The position numbers were made by a program, and so were the translations under genes. From contig CAVSDD010000006.1 in the NCBI GenBank assembly GCA_963726795.1, positions 682,001 to 746,000 of the forward strand: DNA of 64,000 nucleotides, written 5' to 3'. The notes under the pieces are model-generated. The model was not told the DNA's origin. It was given only the letters and a program-made list of their open reading frames with translations, and did not search any database. The stretch is from Hyphomicrobium_A sp963726795 (GTDB lineage Bacteria > Pseudomonadota > Alphaproteobacteria > Rhizobiales > Hyphomicrobiaceae). This document shows, piece after piece, positions 53,431 to 64,000 of this stretch (position 1 is the first letter of the stretch; the number at the start of each line of letters is the position of its first letter).

Positions 53431-54561
53431 ATGCTTGAGAGTTTAGGGCCATGGGGCGATTGGCTGGCGGCACAGCCGGGTCTCGCAGCCGGCGCGGGCG
53501 TGATTGCAATCCTTCTGCTGGCCCTGGTTCGGCTGCGTGCGCGAGGCCGGTCGACGCAAATCGAGCTTGCCGAGATCAAGGGCCGGCTGTCGGCGATGGC
53601 GGAGGCCGGGGCGCAGCAGAGCTCCGAGCAGCTGCGGAGCCTCAATGACCGCATCGAGAGCATGGCGCGGCACCTCGGGCAGACGCTCGACACGGTGGCT
53701 GCGCGGCTCGGCGATAATCTCTCCGAGGCCGGGCGGCGAACCTCCGATACCCTTTCCACTCTCAATGAGCGGCTGGCGCTGATTGATGACGCCAGGCGAA
53801 GCCTTTCCGATCTCTCAAAAGAGGTCGGATCGCTGCAGGACGTCCTGGCCAACAAGCAGGCACGCGGCGCGTTCGGTCAGGCGCGAATGGAAGCGATCAT
53901 CGGCGACGCGCTGCCGGCGGGTGCATTCGAATTGCAGCCGACGTTGTCGAACGGCCGGCGCCCGGATTGCGTCATTCGGTTGCCGAACTCCGCGGCCGGG
54001 CTGGTCGTCGATTCCAAGTTTCCGCTCGAGGGTTTCGAAGCGTTGCGCGTCGCCCGAACCCCCGAAGAAACCAGAGCCGCCAATCAGACCATCCGCGAAG
54101 CGGTGCGCCATCACGTCGAGTCGATCGCGGACAAATACCTCATCCCCGGCGAAACGCAGGATACCGCCCTGATGTTCGTCCCTTCGAAATCGGTCTGCGC
54201 GGACATCTACGAGAAATTTCCCGATCTCATTCAGGTGGCGCATCGCGCCCGCGTCATGATCGTGGCGCCCAATATTCTGATGGTCGCCGTGCACACGGTG
54301 CAGGCCATCCTCAAGGATGCCCGGATGCGCGACCACGCCGATGTCATTCAGCGCGAAGTCGGCATGCTGTTGGCCGACGTCGCGCGACTGGTCGATCACG
54401 TTGGCGACCTCAAGCGGCACTTTGCCTTGTCGGGCAACGCCATCGAGAAGGTTTCGGCATCGGCTGCCAAGATTTCCGGCCGCGGCCAGAGACTGGCCTC
54501 GGCCGAATTGGATGACGCGGATGCGTCGATCGCTGTGGGTGACGTGCGGGTCATCAGCTGA
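53431..54561 (+). CDS. rmuC: DNA recombination protein RmuC homologue
   Basis: A 376-residue RmuC-family protein. An N-terminal membrane helix (about residues 18-34) is followed by a coiled coil (about 40-145) and the RmuC nuclease-like domain (about 150-345) with RGAFGQARMEAIIGDALP, VDSKFPLEGFEALR and DTALMFVPSKSV. The Asp and Lys in VDSKFPLE match the PD-(D/E)XK-type core. E. coli RmuC limits inversions at short inverted repeats; the exact activity is not settled. It is a rightward gene, divergent from the YPAPx-repeat gene. Confidence 0.9.
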   Translation: MLESLGPWGDWLAAQPGLAAGAGVIAILLLALVRLRARGRSTQIELAEIKGRLSAMAEAGAQQSSEQLRSLNDRIESMARHLGQTLDTVAARLGDNLSEAGRRTSDTLSTLNERLALIDDARRSLSDLSKEVGSLQDVLANKQARGAFGQARMEAIIGDALPAGAFELQPTLSNGRRPDCVIRLPNSAAGLVVDSKFPLEGFEALRVARTPEETRAANQTIREAVRHHVESIADKYLIPGETQDTALMFVPSKSVCADIYEKFPDLIQVAHRARVMIVAPNILMVAVHTVQAILKDARMRDHADVIQREVGMLLADVARLVDHVGDLKRHFALSGNAIEKVSASAAKISGRGQRLASAELDDADASIAVGDVRVIS

Positions 54562-54621
54562 CGGCATCCTTCGCGAATCCTGGCTCCAGACCAGTCATCG
54601 CAAGGCGTTAAGCCACTACTG

Positions 54622-55095
54622 TCAGCCGCGGCGTGCCGCCTCGATCGCGGCGACGTCGATCTTCTTCATGCCCATCATCGCATTGAACGCGCGCTTTGCT
54701 TCATCCCCACCCTTGGCCATCGCTTCGGTGAGCACGCGCGGCGTGATTTGCCACGAGATGCCCCACTTGTCCTTGCACCAGCCGCACTGGCTCTCCTGAC
54801 CGCCGTTGCCCACGATGGCGTTCCAGTAGCGGTCGGTCTCCTCTTGATCGTCGGTAGCGATCTGAAACGAGAACGCTTCGGTGTGCTTGAACATTGGACC
54901 GCCGTTCAGTCCGAGACAGGGAATACCCGCGACCGTGAATTCGACCGTCAGCACGTCGCCCGCCGTCCCGGATGGATAGTCACTCGGGGCGCGGTGGACG
55001 GCGCCTACAGTGCTGTCGGGAAAGGTAGCGGCGTAGAAACGGGCAGCCGCCTCGGCGTCCTTGTCATACCAAATGCAGATCGTGTTCTTGGCCAT
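54622..55095 (-). CDS. VOC-family protein (PhnB-like)
   Basis: A 157-residue protein of the VOC superfamily, PhnB/3-demethylubiquinone-methyltransferase-like branch: TICIWYDKDAEAAARFYAATF near the start, VEFTVAGIPCLGLNGGP in the middle, and QCGWCKDKWGISWQITP (about residues 103-119). These proteins usually contain a degenerate or absent metal site, and no substrate can be assigned. It is convergent with rmuC and divergent from the next gene. Confidence 0.85.
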   Translation of the reverse strand: MAKNTICIWYDKDAEAAARFYAATFPDSTVGAVHRAPSDYPSGTAGDVLTVEFTVAGIPCLGLNGGPMFKHTEAFSFQIATDDQEETDRYWNAIVGNGGQESQCGWCKDKWGISWQITPRVLTEAMAKGGDEAKRAFNAMMGMKKIDVAAIEAARRG

Positions 55096-55410
55096 TGCGT
55101 CCCCTTCTACCCGGCATGAGCGTGATTTCTATCGATGCCGCTGCTCAACTCCCTCAACACGAGAGATTTGCGGCATCGGCGTAAGCAGTCCTGGCGGTCT
55201 GCGGTTCCGCCAAATAACGCGCCGAGGGAAATTTGCAGGCGCCTGGCGCCCGCGCCAACGTCTGCCCGTACTCGGTCCAATTCGATAACAGTTTAATTCA
55301 GTCGTGCGGGTGACTTCTTCAGTCTTACTGATACTCTGCACAATGATTGTTGACGCGATGACGAGGTCGCCAGGTCAGAATAGACGAAAAAAGAGACGTG
55401 GGAGGAACCT
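55096..55410. other. Divergent intergenic region, no gene seen
   Basis: These 315 bases separate two divergent genes and probably hold both promoters. No RNA gene or clear operator was recognised. GGGAGGAACCT just before the rightward ATG is a strong ribosome site. Confidence 0.5.
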
Positions 55411-55755
55411 ATGGTTCTCGACCCGAGACTAGAGCTTCGCGACAAACCACGCACCGAAGGAACCACGTTACCGACCGAGTGGGCGGCGATCTGCGATATT
55501 TTGCAGAGCTTCGATTTTTCCCAAATCCAAGAATTCATGCAGACGGTCGACTGGAAATGGGGTGACGAAACGCCCACCGTCGCTGCTTTGCGGCTCGCCG
55601 CGGAACGGCTCCTCAACGAGCTCTTTGAAGATCCCGATGCCGTTGCGCTTGAGTCGGGCGGTCTGCGCGTCGACCGCGTGTTCCTCGACGACGGCGTCTG
55701 GGAGATGAAGTTGAGCTTCGAGGCGCAGGCATCCTGTGCCGAGTTCACGCGCTAG
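55411..55755 (+). CDS. Small acidic protein of unknown function
   Basis: A 114-residue soluble protein with no recognised family. It is acidic and rich in Trp and Leu (AAICDILQSFDFSQIQEFM, then VDWKWGDETPT). GGAGGAACCT precedes the ATG at ideal distance, which supports it as a real gene. It has no operon partner, lies between a VOC gene and tRNA-Asp, and its role is unknown. Confidence 0.65.
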   Translation: MVLDPRLELRDKPRTEGTTLPTEWAAICDILQSFDFSQIQEFMQTVDWKWGDETPTVAALRLAAERLLNELFEDPDAVALESGGLRVDRVFLDDGVWEMKLSFEAQASCAEFTR

Positions 55756-55843
55756 AACCGCGTGACAGTCTGATCGACCTCAACCGGCCAACGCGGCTGG
55801 GACGCGTCCTCCGGACCAGAAAAAACGCAACCGATTGAAATGA

Positions 55844-55920
<77 letters not shown>

Positions 55921-56028
55921 AATCGAAAACGCGCGCCCGAGGGACGCGCTGCCACGGGGCGATGACTTACGTGGACGCCCCCCCGAAGTCAAGATCGGGA
56001 GGGGCGGCCAGCGGCACCGCGGGGGTCC

Positions 56029-56535
56029 TCAAACGGCTCCGAGGAAGTCGAGTTTGCCAACCGGAACGCCGTTGTGGCGCAGGATGGCAAAGGCCGTCGT
56101 CACGTGGAAATAGAAGTTCGGGAGGGCAAAGAACAGCAGGTAATCCTGCCCCTTGAAATTGAGCTCGCGCGGGCCGGCCTTGAGCGTGATATCGCGGGCT
56201 TCCGATCCGTCGATCTGCGCCGGCTTTACGGTCGCTACGAACTCGAGCGTCTTGGCAATGCGCGCCTTGAGGTCGGGAAATGACGCCTCGTTGTCGGTGA
56301 AGCTCGGTACGGCTACGCCCGCTAGCCGGGCCGAAGCGCCCTTGGCGTGATCGGTCGCAATCTGCACCTGGCGGGTCAGCGCGAACATGTCCGGATACAG
56401 CCGCGCCGTCAGCAGCACGGTCGGGTCGATCTTGCGCTCTGTGGCGTAGGCGGCCGCCTTGTCGAGGATGACGTCGAGCGCCTTGAGCGTGCGCTCAAAC
56501 ACCGGAACAGAGGCCTGGTACATTGTGATGGTCAT
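56029..56535 (-). CDS. DUF1993 family protein
   Basis: A 168-residue helical protein matching the DUF1993 family. Typical parts are MYQASVPVFERTLKALDVIL (residues 5-24), the DMFALTRQVQIATDHAKG segment (about 49-66) and FALPNFYFHVTTAFAILRHNGVP (about 134-156). The family resembles DinB-like four-helix bundles, and its reaction is unknown. It lies between tRNA-Asp and tRNA-Val in the same direction. Confidence 0.88.
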   Translation of the reverse strand: MTITMYQASVPVFERTLKALDVILDKAAAYATERKIDPTVLLTARLYPDMFALTRQVQIATDHAKGASARLAGVAVPSFTDNEASFPDLKARIAKTLEFVATVKPAQIDGSEARDITLKAGPRELNFKGQDYLLFFALPNFYFHVTTAFAILRHNGVPVGKLDFLGAV

Positions 56536-56643
56536 GATTGCCCTCCCTCACCGGCTCAGCCGGGGTCTCCCACATATGGCGCATGAAACCAGGGCCGCAA
56601 GGGCGGCCCGTCTCCTGATCGCGCTTGTTCGTTCAAGATAAGC

Positions 56644-56718
56644 TGGTGGGCGGTGAGAGGGTCGAACTCCCGACATCCTCGGTGTAAACGAGGCGCTCTA
56701 CCACTGAGCTAACCGCCC
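56644..56718 (-). tRNA. tRNA-Val (TAC)
   Basis: The minus strand gives acceptor GGGCGGT with ACCGCCC, D arm AGCTCAGTGGTAGAGC, anticodon stem CCTCG/CGAGG around TTTACAC (anticodon TAC), a T arm with GAGTTCGACCC, discriminator A and encoded CCA. It lies just downstream of the HU gene, a common rhizobial arrangement. Confidence 0.96.
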
Positions 56719-56877
56719 CAATCCTTGGCGCTTGCGACGCTCCGGACCGGCGACCCCGCGATGTAGCGGGCCGCAGGCGCCGGCGCAACTGCGATGGTCT
56801 CGGTGCCAAACAATAAGGCGCGCCGCCCCTTCGCGACGCGCCTGCATTGGCGGAAGCAACAAGGCCGTTGGATGGGC

Positions 56878-57150
56878 CTAGTTGAGGATTTCCTTGAGCC
56901 CTTTGGAGGGGCTGAACTTCGGCACGCGCGAAGCGGGAATATTGATCGTCGCGCCGGTCGCGGGGTTGCGGCCTTCACGCGCCTTGCGCTTTGCAACCTT
57001 GAACGTGCCAAAATCCGGGATGCGCACTTCCTCGCCCTTCCTCAAGGCACTGCGGATGTGCTCCAGCGCGGCATCGACGGCAACGCTCGCCTTCTCTTTC
57101 GTGAGCTCGGCGTCCTTGGCGACGGCGTCGATCAAATCTTTCTTGCTCAT
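56878..57150 (-). CDS. hupB: DNA-binding protein HU
   Basis: HU is a small nucleoid protein that bends DNA. The 90-residue product starts at the ATG at 57150 (GAGGA upstream) and has the helix pair KKDLIDAVAKDAELTK. The beta-arm region follows with PDFGTFKVAKRKAREGRNP (about residues 45-63), ending with FSPSKGLKEILN. It follows lon in the same direction, as in many proteobacteria. Confidence 0.97.
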   Translation of the reverse strand: MSKKDLIDAVAKDAELTKEKASVAVDAALEHIRSALRKGEEVRIPDFGTFKVAKRKAREGRNPATGATINIPASRVPKFSPSKGLKEILN

Positions 57151-57381
57151 CTCGTGTCCGTCCTCTGGCTTCGGAGTGGGTATCGGGGGGAACCCCGGGG
57201 CGGCAAAATCGGGCCGCCCGGATGCTGCTCGGGGCGCAACAATGCTGGACAGAAGCGCCCAATGACAGGCCCCGTCAAGGGGGAAATGGCGCGAATTTGC
57301 CCGAAAAACCTGGGAAAAGCGGGGGGTGGGGCGCACGGAGAGAGAACAAATTCTTACCCCTCGCCTCGTCCCGGAATGACG

Positions 57382-57408
57382 AAGGCGCCGCGTGCGAGGC
57401 GGCGCCTT
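57382..57408 (-). terminator. Stem-loop after lon
   Basis: A perfect ten-base-pair GC-rich stem (57382-57391 and 57399-57408) with a seven-base loop lies 22 bases beyond the lon stop and 230 bases before the HU start. Two T bases follow on the plus strand. It probably ends the lon transcript. Confidence 0.65.
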
Positions 57409-57430
57409 TTCAAGTTGCTCTTACACCGAG

Positions 57431-59868
57431 TTAGTGGGCCGTAATACGCGGAGTTGTTTTGTCTTCCTCCGCCTTGACCGCCTGCGCCTCGGCTGCCTCA
57501 TCCCACTTGATGCGTTCGGGCACTTTGATGAGAGCCGCCTTCAGGACGTCATCGACGCGCGCGGCGGGAATGATGTCCATCTTGTTCTTGATCTCAGCGG
57601 AAATCTCCGAGAGATCCTTTACGTTATCTTCAGGAATAATAACGGTTTTGATGCCACCACGCAGCGCCGCCAGCAGCTTCTCCTTCAAGCCGCCGATGGG
57701 CAGCACGCGGCCCCGCAGGGTGATCTCGCCGGTCATGGCGACATCCTTGCGCACGGCGATGCCGGTCAGCACCGAGATGATCGCCGTCACCATGGCGACG
57801 CCCGCCGACGGGCCGTCCTTGGGCGTGGCGCCCTCGGGAACGTGGACGTGGATGTCCCTCTTCTCGAACAGCGACGGATGGATGCCGAAGTCGATCGAAC
57901 GCGAGCGCACGTAGGCATTCGCGGCCTGGATCGAACTCCTTCATGACATCGCGCAGGTTACCCGTGACCGTCATCTTGCCCTTGCCCGGCATCATGACGC
58001 CTTCGATCGTCAGCAGCTCGCCGCCGACCTCGGTCCAGGCAAGCCCGGTCACGATGCCGATCTGGTCCTCCAGCTCCGCCTCGCCGTACCGGTACTTCGT
58101 CACGCCGAGATAGGTTTCGAGGTTCGTGTTCGTCACGGCGATGGTCTTGTGGTCGGTGGTGAGGATCTCCTTCACCGCCTTGCGTGCAAGCTTGGCGATC
58201 TCGCGCTCGAGCGAGCGCACGCCGGCTTCACGCGTGTAGCGGCGGATGATCTCCAGCAACGAAGGATCGTCGATCATCCACTCGCCCGCCTCGAGCCCAT
58301 GCGCCTGGCGCTGGTTGGGGATCAAGTGGCGCTTGGCGATCTCGAGCTTCTCGTCCTCGGTGTAGCCGGCGAGACGGATGATCTCCATGCGGTCCATGAG
58401 GGCCGGCGGGATGTTCGAGCGTGTTCGCCGTCGTCACGAACATCACGTTCGAAAGGTCGTAGTCGACCTCGAGGTAATGGTCGTTGAACGTGCTGTTCTG
58501 CTCGGGATCGAGCACCTCGAGCAGCGCCGCCGCGGGATCGCCACGGAAGTCGGAACCCATCTTGTCGATCTCGTCGAGCAGGAAGAGCGGGTTCGTCCGC
58601 TTCGCCTTGCGCATCGACTGGATGACCTTGCCGGGCATCGAGCCGATGTAGGTGCGGCGGTGACCGCGGATCTCCGCCTCGTCACGCACGCCGCCAAGGC
58701 TCATGCGCACGAACTCGCGTCCGGTGGCATTGGCCATCGACTTGCCAAGCGAGGTCTTGCCGACGCCGGGAGGCCCGACGAGGCACAGGATCGGCCCCTT
58801 CAGCTTGTTGGTGCGCGCCTGCACCGCGAGATATTCGACGATGCGCTCCTTGACCTTGTCGAGCCCGTAGTGCTCGGCGTCGAGGATCGTCTGCGCCTCG
58901 TCCAAGTCCTTCTTGACCTTGCCTTTGATCCCCCACGGGATCGACAGCAGCCAGTCGAGATAGTTGCGCACGACGGTCGCTTCCGCCGACATCGGGCTCA
59001 TCTGCTTGAGCTTCTTGAGCTCAGCCAGTGCCTTGTCGCGGGCTTCCTTCGAGAGCTTGGTGTTCTCGATCTTCTCCTCGAACTCGGCGATGTCATCGCG
59101 CTCGTCGCTGTCTCCGAGCTCCTTCTGAATCGCCTTCATCTGCTCGTTGAGATAGTACTCGCGCTGCGTCTTCTCCATCTGCCGCTTCACGCGCGAACGG
59201 ATCTTGCGCTCAACCTGCAGCACGGAGATCTCGCTCTCCATCAGCGTGTAGACGCGCTCCAGCCGCTCCGAGATCGTCGCGGTCTCGAGGATCTCCTGCT
59301 TGTCGGCGATCTTGATGGCGAGGTGCGAGGCAATCGTGTCGGCGAGCTTGGAATAGTCCTCGATCTGCGAGACGTTGCCCAAAACCTCGGGCGAAATCTT
59401 CTTGTTGAGCTTCACATAGCTCTCGAACTGGGTCACCGCGGAGCGGGCCAGCGCCTCGATCTCTTCCTTGGTGCCGACGGTCTCGGGCACCTGCTCGACA
59501 TCGGCCTCGAAATAGTTGGCGTTCTCGGTGTAGCGCACGATGCGCGCACGCGACGTGCCTTCGACCAGCACCTTCACGGTGCCGTCGGGCAGCTTCAACA
59601 GCTGCAGAACGGAGGCTAACGTTCCGACGGGATAGATGGCATCGGTCGCGGGATCGTCGTCGCCAGCGTTCTTTTGCGCGGCAAGCAGGATGTGCTTGTC
59701 GGAGCGCATCACCTCTTCCAGCGCGTTGATCGATTTATCGCGGCCGACGAACAGCGGCACGATCATGTAGGGAAACACCACGATGTCGCGCAGCGGCAGG
59801 ACGGGATAGGAGCCCTTGCCGGGTGCTTTTTCTTTCATCTGCTTCTCTTCGCCCATGTCGTTTCCCAT
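57431..59868 (-). CDS. lon: ATP-dependent Lon protease (two frame breaks)
   Basis: Lon degrades misfolded and regulatory proteins. Repaired length is about 811 residues. The N-domain opens with YPVLPLRDIVVFPYMIVPLFVGRD. The AAA+ part has Walker A GPPGVGKTSLGKS and Walker B FLLDEIDKMG. The protease part has TPKDGPSAGVAM with the catalytic Ser and GLKEKLLAA with the Lys. Frame breaks lie at about 58417, where removing a base turns TLEHPAG into TLNIPPALMDRME, and at 57934-57935, where it turns KEFDPGR into KESIQAANAYVRSR. The start is uncertain: ATGs at 59910, 59868, 59856 and 59838 are in frame. A heat-shock-type promoter lies about 90 bases upstream. Confidence 0.94.
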
Positions 59869-59953
59869 CCGCGTGTGGTCCCCGCCGTGGTTTGGCGTCG
59901 CCCGCATCATTTAGCCCGCGTTCGCAGATAAATGCCAACACGGGCTTCAAATG

Positions 59954-59981
59954 AGATGGGGCTAACTGCCGCCGGATCAAG
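59954..59981 (-). promoter_or_regulatory. Probable RpoH (sigma-32) promoter of lon
   Basis: On the minus strand CTTGATC (59975-59981) is followed by CCCCATCT (59954-59961) with 13 bases between, close to the heat-shock consensus CTTGAAA-N13-17-CCCCATNT. Transcription would start about 30 bases before the first possible lon start codon. Lon is a known heat-shock gene, which fits. Confidence 0.7.
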
Positions 59982-60061
59982 AGCATATGGCGCCGCGTGC
60001 CGGACGCCGCGCATTGCAGGTCAGGATTGGGCCGTTTTTCCCGGCGCAGCGGCCCCAAAGA

Positions 60062-61315
<1,254 letters not shown>

Positions 61316-61640
61316 TTACCTGCTGTCTCACCCGGCCTGGAAGGCACTTGCGACCGGAGTCCGGCTGCCCCCAGGACCTTATACCATGCCGTCTCGCCGC
61401 AAACTTTGCTCGAGCGGCCCGCAAGTCCAACTAGCGTGATCTGAGCACGCTAGCGTTCCCTAGATCAAGATTGGATTAATGAGTAGTACCGCGCTCGACA
61501 CCAAAGCGGCCCGATTGCCACAGTTTTGTGGCCGATTAAGGAGTTATGCCCACTTTGTCGGATCGGGCCCTGTGCACATCGGCGAAGCAGAGTGCCGCAC
61601 CTTCGCCCAAGTTCGATAGCTGACGCCGCGGACACGAGGC
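61316..61640. other. clpP-clpX intergenic region, no gene seen
   Basis: These 325 bases separate clpP and clpX and probably hold a clpX promoter; only weak promoter-like words were seen. A six-base-pair stem-loop GCCACA-GTTT-TGTGGC (61517-61532) may mark the end of clpP transcription. A short rightward open frame with AAGGAG (starting 61546) is too small and unsupported to call. Confidence 0.45.
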
Positions 61641-62294
61641 TCAACCGGCTACAGCCTTTGCGTCTATCTTGGCGAACTCGGCCTCGTCGCGTGACGTCAG
61701 GACCTTGTCGATGATGCCGAACTCCTGCGCCTGATCGGCGGTCATGAAGTAGTCACGGTCGAGCGTCCGTTCAATGGTCTCGTAGCTCTGCCCGGTGTGC
61801 TTGACGTAGATCTCGTTCAAGCGGCGCTTCATCTTGATGATGTCCTCGGCGTGGCGCTCGATGTCGGAGGCCTGACCCGAAAAACCGCCCGAGGGCTGGT
61901 GCACCATGACGCGCGCGTTGGGCAGCGCGTAGCGCATGCCCTTTGTGCCCGAGCACAACAGCAGCGAACCCATCGACGCGGCCTGCCCGACGCACAGCGT
62001 CGCAACGGGCGGGCGTACGAACTGCAGCGTGTCGTAGATGGCGAAGCCGGCCGTCACGACGCCGCCCGGCGAATTGATGTACATCGAGATTTCTTTTTTC
62101 GGGTTCTCCGCCTCGAGGAACAGGAGCTGCATGCAGACCGAAGCCGCCATGTGGTCCTCGATCGGCCCGGTCACGAAAATGATGCGCTCCTTGAGCAGCC
62201 GCGAGGGCAGATCATAGCCGCGCTCGCCACGGTTCGTCTGTTCGACGACCATCGGCCAGAACGTGTTCGTTAAAGTCCCGACTGGATCGCGCAT
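61641..62294 (-). CDS. clpP: ATP-dependent Clp protease proteolytic subunit ClpP
   Basis: ClpP is the serine protease chamber for ClpX and ClpA. The ATG at 62294 gives 217 residues with AGAGGA about ten bases upstream; the earlier ATG at 62303 directly follows that site and is too close. The catalytic Ser is in GQAASMGSLLL, His in VMVHQPSGGFSGQ, and the Asp lies in the following helix region with RTLDRDYFM. It is followed by clpX and preceded by tig. Confidence 0.96.
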   Translation of the reverse strand: MRDPVGTLTNTFWPMVVEQTNRGERGYDLPSRLLKERIIFVTGPIEDHMAASVCMQLLFLEAENPKKEISMYINSPGGVVTAGFAIYDTLQFVRPPVATLCVGQAASMGSLLLCSGTKGMRYALPNARVMVHQPSGGFSGQASDIERHAEDIIKMKRRLNEIYVKHTGQSYETIERTLDRDYFMTADQAQEFGIIDKVLTSRDEAEFAKIDAKAVAG

Positions 62295-62427
62295 GGCTTC
62301 CATTCCTCTGGGGTCGTATCAGGTCGAAGTGCCCGCATCAGGAATCGCGGGGGTGTCTCTTTGTGGGTGGCGGGACCGCGCCGTGCAAGCCCCCCGCCTC
62401 CCCTAATCCATTCCGACCGGGCGCGAC

Positions 62428-63786
62428 TTAAGCGCTGGTCGCGGTATCCGCCTTCTGGAACAGCTCTTCCTTGGCCACTTTCTTGGCCGGCGGACTTGAC
62501 CTTCTCCAGAATGAAATCGACGACCTTGTCCTCGAAAATCGGAGCGCGAAGCTCTGCCAGCGCGCCTGGCGTCTTCTCGTAATATTCGTAAACCGCCTTC
62601 TCCTGGCCGGGGAAGCGGCGGGCCTGCTCGATCAGGGCGCGGCGCATCTCGTCCTGCGTGATCTTGATCTCGTTGCGCTCGCCGATCTCGCCGACGACGA
62701 GACCAAGGCGTACTCGGCGCTCGGCAATGCGGTGGTACTCGGCGCGCATCTCGTCCTCGGACTTGCCTTCGTCCGCCAAGGTCTTGCCCGACTGACGCAG
62801 ATTCTCGTTGAGTTGCCGCCACATGGCCTCGAACTCGTTCTCGACGAGCGATCGGCGGCAGCTCGAAGGTGTGCGCCTTTTCGAGCTCGTCCAGCAATTC
62901 GCGCTTGAGCTTCAGGCGCGCTGCACTCTCGTACTCGCGCGCGATCTGCGCCTGCACGAGTTCCTTGAGCTTGTCGAGGCCCTCGGCCCCGAACGTCTTC
63001 GCGAATTCATCGTCGATCGCGGGCGCCGAGGGCGCGGCGACCTCCTTGACCTTGACGTCGAACACCGCCTCCTTGCCGGCAAGCGCGGCAACGGGATAGT
63101 CGGCCGGGAACGTCGCCTTGACGTTGCGTTCCTCGCCAGCCTTGGCGCCCGTGATGCCTTCCTCGAAGCCCGGTATGAAGCCGCCCTGGCCGAGCACGAT
63201 CGGGAGCATCCTCTGCCGTGCCGCCCTCGAATGCCTCGCCGTCGATCTTGCCAGCGAAGTCGACCGTGACGCGATCGCCGTCGCCGCCGCGCGGCCGTCT
63301 TCCGGCGTCCAGGTCGTGTTGCGCGAAGCCAGCTCGCCAATCGCCTTGTCGACGGCGTCGGCGCCCACGTCGGCGACGAGGCGCTCGAGCTTCAGCTACT
63401 TGAAGTCGGCGAGCTCGAACTCGGGCAGCACCTCGAAACTCATCGGAGTAGGCAAGGTCGGCCTCGCCGGCGAGCACGCGCTCGATCTCGGCTTGGTCCT
63501 CGGGCAGGCTGACGTTGGGCTGCATGGCCGGGCGCTCTTTGCGGTCGGCGATGGCCTGCGAGCTCGTCTCCTTGACCGCATCCTGCAGCACCTCGGCCAT
63601 CAGCGAGCGGCCGAACATTTTGCGCAGGTGCGGCTCAGGCACCTTGCCCTTACGGAAACCCTTGAGCTGCACCCGGTCCTTCATCGCGCCCAGACGCTCG
63701 GTGAAGCGGCGTCCGAGCTCATCGGCGCCGACCACGACCTTGAGCGTGCGCTTCAGGCCTTCGTTGCTGGTTTCCGTGATCTGCAT
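62428..63786 (-). CDS. tig: Trigger factor (five frame breaks and one in-frame stop)
   Basis: Trigger factor binds nascent chains at the ribosome and is a peptidyl-prolyl isomerase. The start at 63786 has AAGAG upstream. The ribosome-binding part has LKGFRKGKVPEPHLRKMFG (about residues 41-59). The FKBP part is GDRVTVDFAGKIDGEAFEGG with IVLGQGGFIPGFEEGITG, and the helical C-domain follows. Frame breaks are at about 63444, 63285, 63203, 62852 and 62488, and an in-frame TAG is at 63396-63398 after ADFK. All but the 63285 break are repaired by removing a base; there one base is missing. Repaired, it is about 451 residues and ends at the TAA at 62428. The density of defects is higher than in any other gene here. 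Confidence 0.9.
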
Positions 63787-63850
63787 TGTCTCTTCAAACC
63801 TGATCCTGAAAGCGCTCTCGACACGAGAAGCGGAGCTTAGCCTGGCTCGT

Positions 63851-63935
<85 letters not shown>

Positions 63936-64000
63936 GCGCCGACCGAGCCTCAGGGTAGGCTTGCGCCCACCCGCAGAGCCGCGCTTTCGCTTGGCCTCTT

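Noticed and set aside
61546..61623. A 25-codon plus-strand frame with an AAGGAG site
   Set aside because: The spacing is too short, the peptide has no features, and it lies in the clpP-clpX gap against gene direction.

Overview
This window looks like a chromosomal segment from an alphaproteobacterium of the order Hyphomicrobiales (Rhizobiales). The evidence is the high GC content and the order of two long housekeeping blocks. One block is lpxB-lpxI-lpxA-fabZ-lpxD-bamA-rseP-dxr-cdsA-uppS-frr-pyrH-tsf-rpsB, read leftward. The other is dnaE-lolD-lolC-proS-DUF1467-mce-rnj-birA-nuoN...nuoA, then tRNA-Asp, tRNA-Val, an HU gene, lon, clpX, clpP, tig and tRNA-Leu, also almost all leftward. The genus cannot be fixed from the sequence alone.

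Layout. 1-15.5 kb: translation start-up genes (S2, EF-Ts, RRF), UMP kinase, isoprenoid and phospholipid precursor genes (uppS, cdsA, dxr) and the outer-membrane building genes (rseP, bamA, lpxD, fabZ, lpxA, lpxI, lpxB). 15.6-17.4 kb: an RMD1/DUF155 protein and a degenerate YkuD-fold protein. 17.5-25.7 kb: dnaE, the lipoprotein exporter lolCD and an archaeal/eukaryotic-type prolyl-tRNA synthetase. 25.5-44.5 kb: RNase J, biotin ligase and a complete 14-subunit complex I operon. Three extra genes sit inside that operon: an FlK-like thioesterase and two small membrane proteins. 44.6-55.8 kb: a more variable block between nuoA and tRNA-Asp, holding a glycine-rich secreted protein, a CPA2 antiporter, a VOC-membrane-coiled-coil fusion, an autotransporter-type barrel, a 24-residue membrane peptide, a YPAPx-repeat membrane protein, RmuC and others. 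55.8-64 kb: three tRNAs, HU and the protein quality-control set lon/clpX/clpP/tig, with a good heat-shock-type promoter before lon.

Reading-frame quality is poor in places. Eight genes (lpxB, dxr, frr, the YkuD-like gene, proS, the autotransporter, lon, tig) carry 15 apparent single-base frame breaks plus one in-frame stop. Nearly all are repaired by removing one base, and several of the genes are normally essential. They are therefore read here as sequence errors, not pseudogenes, and each is annotated as one CDS over its full extent.

The most interesting biology is the FlK-like acyl-CoA thioesterase with an intact Thr/Glu/His triad between nuoC and nuoD, the archaeal-type ProRS at the usual rhizobial proS site, a membrane-anchored glyoxalase-fold protein with five exact 35-residue coiled-coil repeats, an LpxI with a second degenerate catalytic-domain copy, and a YkuD paralogue that has lost its catalytic His and Cys. 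No CRISPR array, insertion sequence, integrase or replication origin was seen.
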